64,000 nucleotides of DNA, from assembly GCF_001083785.1 (NCBI RefSeq), contig NZ_LAVL01000003.1, positions 62,001 to 126,000 on the forward strand, written 5' to 3'. The notes beneath the pieces are model-generated. The model made no database searches. It saw only the letters and a program-made list of their open reading frames with translations, and had not been told where the DNA came from. Each line of letters begins with the position of its first letter. The first letter of the stretch is position 1. Shown one piece after another: positions 26,428 through 37,145 of the stretch. Both the position numbers and the translations under genes were made by a program. Source of the DNA: Nonomuraea sp. SBT364. GTDB lineage: Bacteria; Actinomycetota; Actinomycetes; Streptosporangiales; Streptosporangiaceae.

Positions 26428-27590
26428 CACGCCGAAGTCGGTGCCCCGCGGCGGCCGGACCGTCTGCAGGCCGTCGGCGTTGCGTGCGGCGACCGCGACC
26501 GAACCGTACGGGGCGGCGTCCGGCTGGCCGGCGTACAGCTTGTTGCCGCTGAAGGCCAGCGCCCAGCCGGACAGCCCGCCGGCCGGCGCGAACCGCCGGT
26601 CGTCGGTGCCGCTGGCGGCGTCGACCACGCGCACGCCCCCGCCGTACGGCGCGCCGATGGCCAGCCTGCCGTCATCGGAGGCGGCCAGCGCGAACCCGAA
26701 CGCCTCGTCGCCGCCCTGCCGCACCCGGGCCTTGGGGGCCAGCTTCTCGTCGTAGAGCTGCACGTACCCGGGCCCGGGCACGCCCACGGCCGGCCCCACG
26801 CCCTCGACCCAGGCCACCGCGTAGCCGAAGCGGTCGTTCGTGGCGTCGGTGGGGGAGTCGAGCTTGACCGTGCCGAGCCGCGCGGCCAGCACGTCCTCGA
26901 CGACCACGACCGAGCCCGAGTCGACCTTGCCCTCGTCCACCTGCAGACCCGCGCCGTCGTCGTTCTCGTACGGCACGCCGACGACCAGGCCGTCGCCCGG
27001 CGCCATGGCCAGCGACCAGCCGAACTGGTCGCCCACCTCGCTGTTGCCCCGCACGTCCACCGACTGCTGGCTGATCCGGCGCAGCCCTCCGGCGCCCTTG
27101 CGGACGTAGACGGAGCCCGCGTCGGCGAGCGGCCCGTCGTCCTCGTACGGCGCGCCGATCGCCACCAGGTCGTCCCTGGCCGCCAGCGACCAGCCCAGCC
27201 GCGCGCCACGCTGCGGCCCCGGTGCCACCAGCCGTTGCGGGGCGGCCGCGCGCCCGCCGTAGACCACGTACGCCGCGCCCGCGTCGACGTTGCCCGCCAC
27301 GTCCGTGTACGGGGCGCCCACGACCAGGTCGGCACAGGCGTCGGCGTCGACCTTGGCGAGCGCCACCGACCAGCCGAAACCGTCGCCCTCGGTCAGTCCC
27401 GGCACCTCCACGGGCACGAGCCTGCCGGCGGAGAGCACGTAGGCGGCTCCCCGCCGGTCCGCCGCGAACGGGTCGCCCACCGCCACGTCGTCCACCCCGT
27501 CGCCGTCGAAGTCGGCGGCCCCGCCGCAGGCCGACACGGTCGTCTGACCGGACAGCGGGGCGACCGCGAGCAACAGGGCCAGCAGGATCT

Positions 27591-27594
<4 letters not shown>
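26413..27594 (-). CDS. Secreted FG-GAP repeat (integrin-alpha-like) protein
   Basis: 393 residues. A signal peptide covers about the first 20 residues. A seven-bladed propeller pattern follows: repeated [19 protein letters not shown] calcium loops early, then [55 protein letters not shown]. Later blades have lost most Asp-rich calcium loops. No enzyme motif; probably a binding or scaffold protein outside the cell. Its GTG start overlaps the kinase stop as GTGA, so the two are translationally coupled. Confidence 0.85.
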
Positions 27595-29309
<1,715 letters not shown>

Positions 29310-29396
29310 GAGGGACGTCCCTTCCTGTTCCACCCATCCTCCCCTCACCGGCCCCCGTTCGCCATCACAGGTTCTTCGATGCGGGAGACTGTATGG

Positions 29397-30239
29397 ATGA
29401 TGAGGCTGCTGGGCCCCGCAGAAATACGTATTTTGGCGAACAAGCTAGATCTGCGGCCCACCAAAAAGCTAGGCCAGAACTTCGTGATCGACGCCGGGAC
29501 CGTCCGGCGGATCGTCCGCGTGGCCGAGGTCACGGCCGACGACGTGGTCATCGAGGTGGGCCCCGGCCTCGGCTCCCTCACGCTCGCGCTGCTGCCCGAG
29601 GCCCGCCACGTGGTGGCCGTCGAGATCGACCCGGTCCTGGCCGGGCAGCTTCCGCTCACCGTCGCCGAACGCGGCCTTTCGGACAGGCTCACCGTCGTGG
29701 GCGCCGACGCGATGAAGATCACCGAAGCCGATCTCGCCGGCTTCGCGCCCACCGCCCTGGTCGCCAACCTGCCCTACAACGTGGCCGTCCCGGTGGTGCT
29801 GCACCTGCTGGAGGTGCTGCCCTCGCTGCGCAAGGGGCTCATCATGGTGCAGCTGGAGGTCGCCGACCGGCTCGCCGCCGCACCGGGCTCCAAGGTGTAC
29901 GGGGTGCCGTCGGTCAAGGCGGCCTGGTACGCCGACGTGCGCAGGGCGGGGCCGGTGGGGCGCACGGTGTTCTGGCCGGTGCCGAACGTGGATTCCGGGC
30001 TGGTCTCACTCGCGCGCCGCGAGCCGCCGGCCACCACGGCGTCGCGGGAAGAGGTGTTCGCGGTGATCGACGCCGCCTTCGCGCAGCGCCGCAAGACGCT
30101 CCGCGCGGCCCTGGCCGGCTGGGCGGGCAGCCCCCCGCTGGCGGAGACGGCGCTGCGGGCGGCCGGCGTCGACCCCTCGGCGCGGGGCGAGCAGCTCGAC
30201 GTCGAGGCGTTCGCCCGCATCGCGGAGCACCGCCCTTAG
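29397..30239 (+). CDS. ksgA: 16S rRNA adenine(1518)/(1519)-N6 dimethyltransferase
   Basis: 280 residues. Signatures: [10 protein letters not shown] (SAM-binding start), [23 protein letters not shown], and catalytic NLPYNVAVP (NLPY motif). It dimethylates two adjacent adenines in helix 45 of 16S rRNA late in 30S assembly. ATG 29397 is preferred with GGGAG upstream; ATG 29400 and 29379 are in frame. Usually rpfB directly precedes ksgA; here a kinase and FG-GAP gene lie between. Confidence 0.95.
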   Translation: MMRLLGPAEIRILANKLDLRPTKKLGQNFVIDAGTVRRIVRVAEVTADDVVIEVGPGLGSLTLALLPEARHVVAVEIDPVLAGQLPLTVAERGLSDRLTVVGADAMKITEADLAGFAPTALVANLPYNVAVPVVLHLLEVLPSLRKGLIMVQLEVADRLAAAPGSKVYGVPSVKAAWYADVRRAGPVGRTVFWPVPNVDSGLVSLARREPPATTASREEVFAVIDAAFAQRRKTLRAALAGWAGSPPLAETALRAAGVDPSARGEQLDVEAFARIAEHRP

Positions 30240-30243
30240 GACG

Positions 30244-30283
30244 CTGTCCACAGCTTTCGCGCCTCCGCGGCGGCTTGTCCACA
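30244..30283 (+). promoter_or_regulatory. Pair of DnaA-box matches
   Basis: CTGTCCACA at 30244-30252 and TTGTCCACA at 30275-30283, same orientation, starts 31 bp apart. The second is an exact match to the high-GC actinobacterial DnaA box, the first has one change. They lie just after ksgA and upstream of the NlpC/P60 gene. Confidence 0.5.
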
Positions 30284-30361
30284 GAACCGGGTTCGGCTCG
30301 ATGGCGCCCCGGGCCGCCGGACGATCCTGGGGCCTCCTCGTTCGACGACAGGAGGCTGACC

Positions 30362-31051
30362 ATGAGCGTTCCGACGCGGCCCAAGACCGGCGGCACCCCC
30401 GCCACCACCCCAGTCCCAACCGCACCGACCGCACCGACCGCACCGACCGCGCCGACCGGTGTCGCCAGTGCGGGGCCGGCTGCTCTGGCGGCGCTGGCGG
30501 GGCCGGCTGCTCTGGCGGCGCTGGCGGCGTTGGCCGCGATGGCCGTTCTGCCCGCGCCGGCCTCGGCGTCCGTGCCGGGCGATACGTGCCCGACCGCCGT
30601 CGCCTGCGCGGTCATCCGCCTGAAACCCGGCGCGCCCACCACCAAGGGCGCCATCGCCGCGGCCGCTGCCCTGGGCCGGCTCGGCACCCCCTTCTCCTGG
30701 GGCGGCGGCTCCCCGTCCGGCCCCACCAGAGGCATCGGCAGGGGCGCGTCGACGGTCGGCTTCGACTGCAGCGGCCTGACCCTGTACGCGTGGGCCCGCG
30801 CGGGCGTCCGCCTCGGCCACTACACCGGCAGCCAGTTCCGCCAGGGCCGCCGCGTCCCGCTGACGGCCCTGCGCGAGGGTGACCTCCTCTTCTTCGGCGG
30901 CGGCACCGGCGACCCCACCCACGTCGGCCTCTACGTCCGGGGCGGCGTCATGGTCCACGCCCCGAAGACCGGCGACGTGGTCAAGACCACCCGCTTCCTC
31001 GACAACCCCTACTTCCGCGCCACCTACCGGGGAGCCGTCCGCCCGGGCTGA
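30362..31051 (+). CDS. Secreted NlpC/P60 peptidoglycan endopeptidase
   Basis: 229 residues. An N-terminal repetitive Pro-Thr-Ala and Ala-Leu stretch (about 12-65) contains the signal segment, ending near APASAS. The NlpC/P60 domain follows: catalytic Cys in GFDCSGLTLYAW (about 138), His in DPTHVGLYV and a third polar residue in MVHAPKTG. It probably cleaves the D-Glu-mDAP bond of stem peptides. ATG 30362 follows AGGAGG. Its 3' end overlaps the convergent arginase-family gene by 28 bp. The tandem DNA repeats inside its N terminus suggest slippage. Confidence 0.9.
   Translation: MSVPTRPKTGGTPATTPVPTAPTAPTAPTAPTGVASAGPAALAALAGPAALAALAALAAMAVLPAPASASVPGDTCPTAVACAVIRLKPGAPTTKGAIAAAAALGRLGTPFSWGGGSPSGPTRGIGRGASTVGFDCSGLTLYAWARAGVRLGHYTGSQFRQGRRVPLTALREGDLLFFGGGTGDPTHVGLYVRGGVMVHAPKTGDVVKTTRFLDNPYFRATYRGAVRPG
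30416..30525 (+). repeat. Tandem repeats in the NlpC/P60 signal region
   Basis: About four to five 9-bp units (like CCGACCGCA, encoding Pro-Thr-Ala) at 30416-30457, then a 27-bp unit present twice without change (30472-30498 and 30499-30525). All unit lengths are multiples of 3, so copy changes keep the frame. Confidence 0.75.
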
Positions 31052-31854
31052 CGATCCGCCGGCCGCCCCGCGCAAGCCTCGACCAGCGCCCCGACCAGGG
31101 GCGCCAGCACATCCCGGTCCTCCGCCCGCGCGGGCTCGTACTCGGTGATCCCCAGCCCGGCCACCGGATGCCGCTCCGCGACCGCCCGCACCATGCTCAG
31201 CAGTTCCCCGGGCAGCAACCCGTCCGGCACCGGCGATCCCACACTCCCGAATACCGCCGGATCCAGCACATCGAGGTCGACATGCACGTACACCACCTTG
31301 TCCTCGCCGACGGCGTCCATCAGCGCCCGCACGTCGGCTCCCCGCACATGCCGCACACCCGTCGCCCTGACCCACTCCGTCTCTCCCGCGTCCAGCTCGC
31401 GCACCCCGGCGAGCACGATCTGCCCCGGGTCCAGCGGCTGCGCGGCCACGAGGCCCGCCGGCCCCTCCCCGGCGAGGGCGCGCAGCACCATCCCGTGAAA
31501 CGCCCCCGACGGCGACGACTCAGGGGTGTTCAGGTCGCCATGCGCGTCGAACCACACCACCACGAGCCGATCGCCGTGCGCGCGCCGTGCCGCCTCGACC
31601 GGGGCGAGCTCGACCCCGCAGTCACCTCCGGCGACCACCACCAGGCCCGCCTCACCCGGGCCGCCCGCCGGCGGGAGTGCCGCGCGCACCCGGGCGGCCG
31701 TCTCGACCAGGTCGTCGTCCACCACGTCCACCCGCACCCGCGCGTCGGCCGCGACCATTTCGGCCAGCAGCCGCGCGCCCTCACGCAGCCGCTCCGCCGT
31801 CGGCGCCCCGGACCCCCGCCATTGCGGCACCTCGACAACGGTCACACCACTCAT
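31024..31854 (-). CDS. Arginase/agmatinase-family protein with a GGDC site
   Basis: 276 residues. Metal motifs: DAHGDLNTP (D-A-H-x-D) and DLDVLDPAVF. The first metal-binding motif, normally GGDH, reads GGDC, so one histidine ligand is replaced by cysteine. This variant occurs in some actinobacterial members whose substrate is unknown, so arginase activity should not be assumed. ATG 31854 has GAGGAG 8 nt upstream; a start at 31896 is less likely. It lies between the convergent NlpC/P60 gene and the divergent ispE. Confidence 0.85.
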   Translation of the reverse strand: MSGVTVVEVPQWRGSGAPTAERLREGARLLAEMVAADARVRVDVVDDDLVETAARVRAALPPAGGPGEAGLVVVAGGDCGVELAPVEAARRAHGDRLVVVWFDAHGDLNTPESSPSGAFHGMVLRALAGEGPAGLVAAQPLDPGQIVLAGVRELDAGETEWVRATGVRHVRGADVRALMDAVGEDKVVYVHVDLDVLDPAVFGSVGSPVPDGLLPGELLSMVRAVAERHPVAGLGITEYEPARAEDRDVLAPLVGALVEACAGRPADRQPGRTAPR

Positions 31855-32037
31855 AGCGCACACTCCTCGCAACTCACCTGCGGACGGCACCATCATGCCT
31901 CCCTGCGTCGCGGGTGTCTGACCTCCGGGTATGCCGCTCCCGCGCCGGCGAATCCCGGACGGCGCCGTGGGGCGTCCCCGACCCCGCTAACATCGAGTGT
32001 CCTCGCCCCGACGGTAGTGAAAGTGGCAGCAGAATCC

Positions 32038-32940
32038 ATGAGTTCGGTGACCGTACGGGTGCCCGCGAAGGTCAACGTGCAGCTTTCCGTCGGCCCGCTC
32101 CGCGAGGACGGCTACCACGACCTGGTCAACGTCTTCCACGCCGTCTCGATCTTCGATGAGGTGGTGGCGAGCGAGTCGGAGACCGTGAGCGTCTCGGTGA
32201 CCGGCGAGTGGGCCGACCGGGTCCCGGTGGACGAGGACAACCTCGCCGTCCGCGCGGCCCGCGCCCTCGCCAAGCACGGCGGCCGCACCTACGGCGTCGA
32301 CCTCGTCATCCACAAGTCCATCCCGGTGGCGGGCGGCATGGCCGGCGGCAGCGCCGACGCGGCAGGGGCGTTGCTGGCCTGCAACGAGCTGTGGGGCCTG
32401 GGCCTGCCACGCGAAGACCTCATGGAGATCGGCGCCGACCTGGGCAGCGACGTGCCGTTCGCCCTCATGGGCGGCACCGCGGTCGGCACCGGCCGGGGCG
32501 AGCGCCTCGCCCCGCTCACCACCCGCGGCGCCTTCCACTGGACCTTCGCGATCGCCGACGGCGGCCTGTCGACCCCCACCGTCTACGCCGAGTGCGACCG
32601 GCTCCGCGCCGCCGAGTCGTCGGAGATCCCCTGGCCGGAGGTCGACCCCGACCTCATGGAGGCGCTGCGCACCGGTGACCCGCACGGCCTCGCCCTGCAC
32701 CTCACCAACGACCTCCAGCCCGCCGCCCTGACCCTGCGGCCCTCCCTGGCCACCACCCTCGCCGCGGGCCATGCCGCGGGCGCCCTCGCCGCGCTGGTCT
32801 CCGGCTCCGGGCCCACCTGCGCCTTCCTGGCCGCCGACGCCGCCCACGCGACCCGCCTGGCCCAGGCCCTCTCCCAGACCAAGGGCATCCACGCCGCCAT
32901 CCCCACCTCCGGCCCCGCCCCAGGCGCCAGACTCATCTGA
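32038..32940 (+). CDS. ispE: 4-diphosphocytidyl-2-C-methyl-D-erythritol kinase
   Basis: 300 residues, GHMP kinase fold. Motifs: VRVPAKVNVQLSVG with GYHDL, the phosphate loop PVAGGMAGGSADAAGAL (about 97-113), and the C-terminal VSGSGPTCAFL. It phosphorylates CDP-methylerythritol in the MEP isoprenoid pathway, supplying polyprenyl carriers also needed by the glycosyltransferases here. ATG 32038 matches the family start; GTG 32017/32023 are possible. The stop codon lies in a 16-bp tandem duplication. Confidence 0.95.
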   Translation: MSSVTVRVPAKVNVQLSVGPLREDGYHDLVNVFHAVSIFDEVVASESETVSVSVTGEWADRVPVDEDNLAVRAARALAKHGGRTYGVDLVIHKSIPVAGGMAGGSADAAGALLACNELWGLGLPREDLMEIGADLGSDVPFALMGGTAVGTGRGERLAPLTTRGAFHWTFAIADGGLSTPTVYAECDRLRAAESSEIPWPEVDPDLMEALRTGDPHGLALHLTNDLQPAALTLRPSLATTLAAGHAAGALAALVSGSGPTCAFLAADAAHATRLAQALSQTKGIHAAIPTSGPAPGARLI

Positions 32941-33059
32941 CGGCTGCGCCGTCTGACGGCTGCGCCGGCCGGACATCGGTAGTGGTCGGGCGGGTGAGTC
33001 CGTCTGGTGTCGTCGCCCTGCCCGGCGCCCTGCCTGTCGCCTTGGCCGTCGCCTTGGCC
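32936..33059. repeat. Short tandem duplications between ispE and the ABC-F gene
   Basis: TCTGACGGCTGCGCCG occurs twice in tandem at 32936-32967 (the first copy holds the ispE stop), and GTCGCCTTGGCC twice at 33036-33059. The rest of 32941-33141 shows no gene. Confidence 0.7.
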
Positions 33060-33141
33060 GACCCGGTGCCGGATCGGGCGTACGCACGGGGCCGGCGGGC
33101 GGAGTCTCGCGCTCCCGGTGAGCCGATACGCTTGGAGGACG

Positions 33142-34980
33142 ATGAACCTGGTCAATCTCGAGTCAGTCTCCCACGCCTACGGGCCCAAACCGCTGCTCAG
33201 CGAGGTCTCCCTCGGGGTCGAGGCAGGCGAACGCATCGGCGTCGTGGGCCGCAACGGCGGCGGCAAGACCACGCTGCTCAGCGTGATCGCCGGAGACGTC
33301 CGGCCCGACAGCGGGCGCGTGACGCACACCCGGGGCCTGAGGGTCGGCTTCCTGTCGCAACAGGACCTGCTCGACCCCTCACACAGCGTGCGTGAGACCG
33401 TGCTGGGCGAGCTGGCCGAGCACGAGTGGGCCGGCGACCAGCGGGTCCGCGAGATCCTCGGCAACCTGATCGGCGACCTCGACCTCGACGCCAAGGCCGG
33501 CGACCTGTCCGGCGGCGAGCGCAGGCGCACGGCGCTGGCCCGGCTGCTGATCGGCGAGCACGACCTGATCATGCTGGACGAGCCCACCAACCACCTCGAC
33601 ATCGAGGCCATCGCCTGGCTGGCCGCCCATCTGGCTGGCCGCAAGAGCGCGCTGGTGGTGGTGACGCACGACCGGTGGTTCCTCGACGCGGTCTCCACCC
33701 GCACGTGGGAGGTCGTCGACGGCAAGGTCGAGCGCTACGAGGGCGGATACGCCGCGTACGTGCTGGCCAAGGCCGAGCGGGCGCGCATCGCCCAGGCCGC
33801 CGAGGAACGCCGCCAGAACCTCATGCGCAAGGAGATCGCCTGGCTGCGCCGCGGCCCGCCCGCGCGCACGTCCAAGCCCAAGTTCCGGATCGATGCGGCG
33901 CAGGCGCTGATCGCCAACGAGCCGCCGCCTCGTGAGAGCGTCGAGCTCATGCGGTTCGCCGCCGCGCGCCTCGGCAAGACCGTCTACGACCTGGAAGACG
34001 TCACGCTGCACGCCGGCGGTCCCGACGCCGGGCCGCAGGTGCTCGATCACTGCACCTGGCAGTTCGGCCCCGGCGACCGGATCGGCCTGATCGGCGTCAA
34101 CGGCTCCGGCAAGTCGTCGGTGCTGCGCCTGCTCGCCGACACGATCAAGCCCGATGCGGGCCGGGTCGTGCGCGGCAAGACCGTACGGCTCGCGCACCTG
34201 TCCCAGGAGCTCGCCGAGCTCGACCCGACGCGCCGGGTGCTGGAAACCGTCGAGTCCGTGCGCAAGTACATCCAGGTCGGCAAGAAGGAGTGGACGGCCT
34301 CCCAACTGCTCGAACGCCTCGGCTTCAAGGGCGAGGCGCAGTGGAAGGTGGTCGGCGACCTGTCCGGCGGCGAGCGCAGGCGGCTGCAGCTGCTGCGCCT
34401 GCTCATGGACGACCCCAACGTGCTGCTGCTCGACGAGCCAACCAACGACCTCGACATCGAGACGCTGAACGAGCTCGAAGACCTGCTCGACGCCTGGCCC
34501 GGCACGCTGATCCTGGTCACCCACGACCGCTACTTCCTGGAGCGGGTCACCGACCGGTGCGTGGCGCTGCTGGGCGACGGGCGGCTGTCGTTCCTGCCGG
34601 GCGGCGTGGACGAATACCTCGAACGCCGGGCCGCGGGGACCGCCGTGACGGCCCGCGTCGCAGGCACCACCGGCCAGCCGGCCGTCCAGTCCGCCAACCA
34701 GACCGCCCAGCCGGCGCCCCAAACGGCGTCCTCCTCCTCCGACACCGCCACGGGCCTGTCGGCCAAGGAGGAACGCGAGCTGCGCAAGGAGCTCAACCGC
34801 CTGGAACGCCAGCTCGACAAGCTCAGCGGCCAGGAGGCCAAGCTGCACGCCGCCATGGCGGAGGCGGCCAGCGACTACGCCAAGCTCGGCTCCCTCGACG
34901 CCCAGCTCCGTGACATCCACACCCAGAAGGACACCGTCGAAGCCGAGTGGCTCGACCTCGCCGACCGCCTCGGCGACTAG
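33142..34980 (+). CDS. ABC-F family ATPase (Uup/EttA-type)
   Basis: 612 residues, two ABC domains without membrane segments. Domain 1 has Walker A GRNGGGKTT (about 36-44), LSGGERRR and LDEPTNHLD. A charged linker follows (about 210-290). Domain 2 has GVNGSGKSS, LSGGERRRLQLLRLL and LDEPTNDLD. The C-terminal coiled coil (about 530-610) with KEERELRKELNRLERQLDKL is typical of Uup-like members. ABC-F proteins act on ribosomes or on DNA branch structures. A strong GGAGG precedes ATG 33142. It closes the ksgA-ispE line. Confidence 0.93.
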   Translation: MNLVNLESVSHAYGPKPLLSEVSLGVEAGERIGVVGRNGGGKTTLLSVIAGDVRPDSGRVTHTRGLRVGFLSQQDLLDPSHSVRETVLGELAEHEWAGDQRVREILGNLIGDLDLDAKAGDLSGGERRRTALARLLIGEHDLIMLDEPTNHLDIEAIAWLAAHLAGRKSALVVVTHDRWFLDAVSTRTWEVVDGKVERYEGGYAAYVLAKAERARIAQAAEERRQNLMRKEIAWLRRGPPARTSKPKFRIDAAQALIANEPPPRESVELMRFAAARLGKTVYDLEDVTLHAGGPDAGPQVLDHCTWQFGPGDRIGLIGVNGSGKSSVLRLLADTIKPDAGRVVRGKTVRLAHLSQELAELDPTRRVLETVESVRKYIQVGKKEWTASQLLERLGFKGEAQWKVVGDLSGGERRRLQLLRLLMDDPNVLLLDEPTNDLDIETLNELEDLLDAWPGTLILVTHDRYFLERVTDRCVALLGDGRLSFLPGGVDEYLERRAAGTAVTARVAGTTGQPAVQSANQTAQPAPQTASSSSDTATGLSAKEERELRKELNRLERQLDKLSGQEAKLHAAMAEAASDYAKLGSLDAQLRDIHTQKDTVEAEWLDLADRLGD

Positions 34981-35074
34981 CTGTATCGACCACGAGCGCA
35001 GTCCCCCGGGCCCCGGGACACCCCCGGGCGCCGGCCCACCCCAGGCCCTCCCACGGCGGTCGCTCCTGCGGGCG

Positions 35075-35152
35075 TCCGGCTCGGGCGTTCAGCTCGGGCG
35101 TCCGGTTCGGGCGTCCGGTTCGGGCGTCCGGTTCGGGCCTTCGGCTCGGGCG
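35075..35152 (+). repeat. 13-bp tandem repeat array
   Basis: Six head-to-tail units of TCCGGTTCGGGCG and close variants (35075, 35088, 35101, 35114, 35127, 35140). The period is not a multiple of 3, which argues against a coding role. Confidence 0.8.
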
Positions 35153-35272
35153 GCCGCCTCGGGGTGTCGCCTCTGCGGGCGTCCACCTTGAGGCGCCGCC
35201 TCTGCAGGGTTCCTCTGCTGGTCGCGGGCACGGTGGTAACCGTGACGGGCTGGTGGTGGCGGCTTCACGGCC

Positions 35273-35482
35273 GTCCATCGGCGGGCGGTCCATCAGCGGG
35301 CGGTCCATCAGCGGGCGGTCCATCAGCGGGCGGTCCACTCGCGGGCGGTGCATCCGTGGGTGGTCCATCCGTGGGCGGTGCGTGGGCAATCCACCCGCAG
35401 GTGGACCATCCGTGGGCGGTTCACCCGCGGGTGGACCATTCGTGGGCGGGGCACTCGTGGGCGGTCCCTCCGTGGGGGCGGG
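35273..35482 (+). repeat. 15-bp tandem repeat array
   Basis: About fourteen units. Those at 35288-35332 are identical (GTCCATCAGCGGGCG), units on each side differ by one to four bases, and from about 35393 a 30-bp higher-order pattern appears. The clean centre with decayed flanks suggests recent slippage growth. Confidence 0.8.
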
Positions 35483-35821
35483 CGTCCCCGTAGCCGTGTG
35501 GGCGCGGGCGTTCTTCGCGGAGGTGTCCGCGCCGGCGTTCAGCCGGGGTGCGGACGTCTTTCGCGGCAGGGTTCCCTCTGGGGGTGAGTCGTGGGGTCTG
35601 GGGATGGAACGGGGGGAGGATGCCGTGGTCAACGTCGCCTGACCGGTCGAGCGGTGGAGCGCGCGGTCGCGGGAAAGGCCCGGAGGCGGCGAACGGGCGC
35701 CGGGCCGCCACAGGGGTCGCGCTCGGAGGGGGCCGGAAGCGGTAACCCAGCTGCGGTCAGCCCGGGCAGGCCGAGGACGTTCGCGCGCCGGGCGCATCAC
35801 CGGCCACGAACCGGGGAGCGG

Positions 35822-36322
35822 TCAGGAGTCGAACGGGGCGAGGAGGGTGCGCAGGAGGGCGGCGAGGGTTTGCTGGTCGGCCGGGGCGAGGGAGCACAGC
35901 AGGTCGCGCTCGCGGCGCAGCAGGTCGGAGAAGGCCGCGTCGACGCGGGCGAGGCCGGGGTCCGTGAGGGAGACGAGGACGCCGCGCCGGTCCTCGGGGT
36001 CGGGCCGGCGGCGGACGAGGCCGGCCTGGGCGAGGCGGTCGATGCGGTTGGTCATGGTGCCGGAGGTGACGAGCGTGGCGCGCAGCAGGGCGCCGGGGCT
36101 GAGCTCGTACGGCTTGCCGGCCCGCCGCAGGGCGGTCAGCACGTCGAACTCCCAGGACTCCAGGTCATGTTCGCCGAAGGCGGCCCGTCGCGCCCGGTCG
36201 AGATGTTTGGCCAGCCTGGACACCCGCGAGAGCACCTGCAGCGGCTCGACGTCGAGGTCGGGGCGCTCGGCTCGCCACGCCGCGACGAGACGGTCGACCT
36301 CGTCCTGCGCATCGTGCGTCAT
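35822..36322 (-). CDS. tamR: MarR-family regulator, TamR-like
   Basis: 166 residues. Winged helix with SPGALLRATLVTSGTMTNRI (about 74-93) and wing DPEDRRGVLVSLTDPG; an N-terminal helical extension is present as in TamR. It is divergent from a trans-aconitate methyltransferase-like gene, the arrangement known for Streptomyces TamR, which senses citrate, aconitate and isocitrate and derepresses tam under oxidative stress. A 20-bp palindrome lies between them. ATG 36322 is preferred. The assignment rests on context plus family; ligand binding is inferred. Confidence 0.85.
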   Translation of the reverse strand: MTHDAQDEVDRLVAAWRAERPDLDVEPLQVLSRVSRLAKHLDRARRAAFGEHDLESWEFDVLTALRRAGKPYELSPGALLRATLVTSGTMTNRIDRLAQAGLVRRRPDPEDRRGVLVSLTDPGLARVDAAFSDLLRRERDLLCSLAPADQQTLAALLRTLLAPFDS

Positions 36323-36344
36323 GACACGAGTGTACTGTCTTGAC

Positions 36345-36364
36345 ATCGAGATACATATCTCGAT
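36345..36364. promoter_or_regulatory. MarR/TamR operator palindrome
   Basis: Perfect inverted repeat ATCGAGATA (36345-36353) and TATCTCGAT (36356-36364) with a 2-nt centre. TTGACA at 36340-36345 overlaps its left edge as a possible -35 box, and an imperfect second copy (TATCTT...AAGAGATA) lies over the tam start codon. Confidence 0.75.
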
Positions 36365-36377
36365 ACCAATTATCTTC

Positions 36378-37145
36378 ATGTCAAGAGATATGTGGGACCC
36401 GGCGACGTACGACAGGTACGCCGACGAGCGGTCGCGGCCGTTCTTCGAGCTGCTCGCCAGAGTACGGGCCGACAGCCCCGATTATGTCGTGGACGCCGGC
36501 TGCGGCACCGGCGAACTGACCATCGAGCTCGCCCGGCGCTGGCCGGAGGCGGAGGTGGACGGCTTCGACTCCTCACCGAACATGATCGCCAGAGCTCGCG
36601 CCCTCGGCGACGCCACGCCCCGCTTCACCGTCGCCGACGTGACCACCTGGCATCCCGACCGCCCCGTGGACGTGCTGGTCTCCAACGCCGTCCTGCAGTG
36701 GGTCCCGGAGCACCGCGACCTCGTCGAACGCTGGGTCGAGGCGCTGAGCCCCGGCGGCTGGCTGGCCTTCCAGGTCCCCGGCAACTACCACGCCCCCAGC
36801 CACGCGGTCATCCGTGAGCTGTGCGCCTCGAAGACATGGGCGGACCGGCTCGGCGACTACGACAGGGGCGACCCGGTCGGCACCGCCGTCGACTACGCCG
36901 ACCTGCTGAGCGGCTGCCGGGTGGACGCCTGGGAGACGACGTACGTGCACATCCTCCAGGGCGAGACCCCGGTGCTCGACTGGGTGTCCGGCACCGCGCT
37001 GCGCCCGATCCTCGACAGGCTGCGCCCGGACGAGGCCAGGCGCTTCAGCGCCGAGCTCGCCGAGTTGCTGGCCGCCGCCTACCCCGCGAGGGAGTACGGC
37101 ACGCCCTTCCCGTTCCGCCGGATCTTCGTGGTGGCCCAGAAATGA
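36378..37145 (+). CDS. tam: Trans-aconitate 2-methyltransferase-like SAM methyltransferase
   Basis: 255 residues. WDPATYDRYADERSRPFFEL at the N terminus is typical of Tam, followed by motif I VVDAGCGTGELT, GFDSSPNMI and VLVSNAVLQWVPEH. Tam methylates trans-aconitate, an aconitase inhibitor that forms when the iron-sulfur enzyme is damaged. It is divergent from tamR and overlaps the next gene by 4 bp (ATGA). Confidence 0.9.
   Translation: MSRDMWDPATYDRYADERSRPFFELLARVRADSPDYVVDAGCGTGELTIELARRWPEAEVDGFDSSPNMIARARALGDATPRFTVADVTTWHPDRPVDVLVSNAVLQWVPEHRDLVERWVEALSPGGWLAFQVPGNYHAPSHAVIRELCASKTWADRLGDYDRGDPVGTAVDYADLLSGCRVDAWETTYVHILQGETPVLDWVSGTALRPILDRLRPDEARRFSAELAELLAAAYPAREYGTPFPFRRIFVVAQK

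Larger units (their letters stand above)
34981..35821. other. 840-bp gene-free tract, extremely GC-rich and repetitive
   Basis: Between the ABC-F stop and the MarR stop I see no gene with homology, good start and non-repetitive composition. Long frames are open on both strands, but they follow from high GC and 15-bp repeats. The tract holds two tandem-repeat arrays (35075-35152 and 35273-35482). Confidence 0.6.

Noticed and set aside
35273..35482. CRISPR-like array
   Set aside because: Units of 15 bp are head to tail without spacers and no cas gene is present.
34823..35800. A 325-codon minus-strand frame with repeated Asp-Arg-Pro-Leu-Met units, and plus-strand frames in the same place
   Set aside because: The open frames on several strands come from the 15-bp repeats and GC bias; the minus frame runs 158 bp into the ABC-F gene and has no credible homology.
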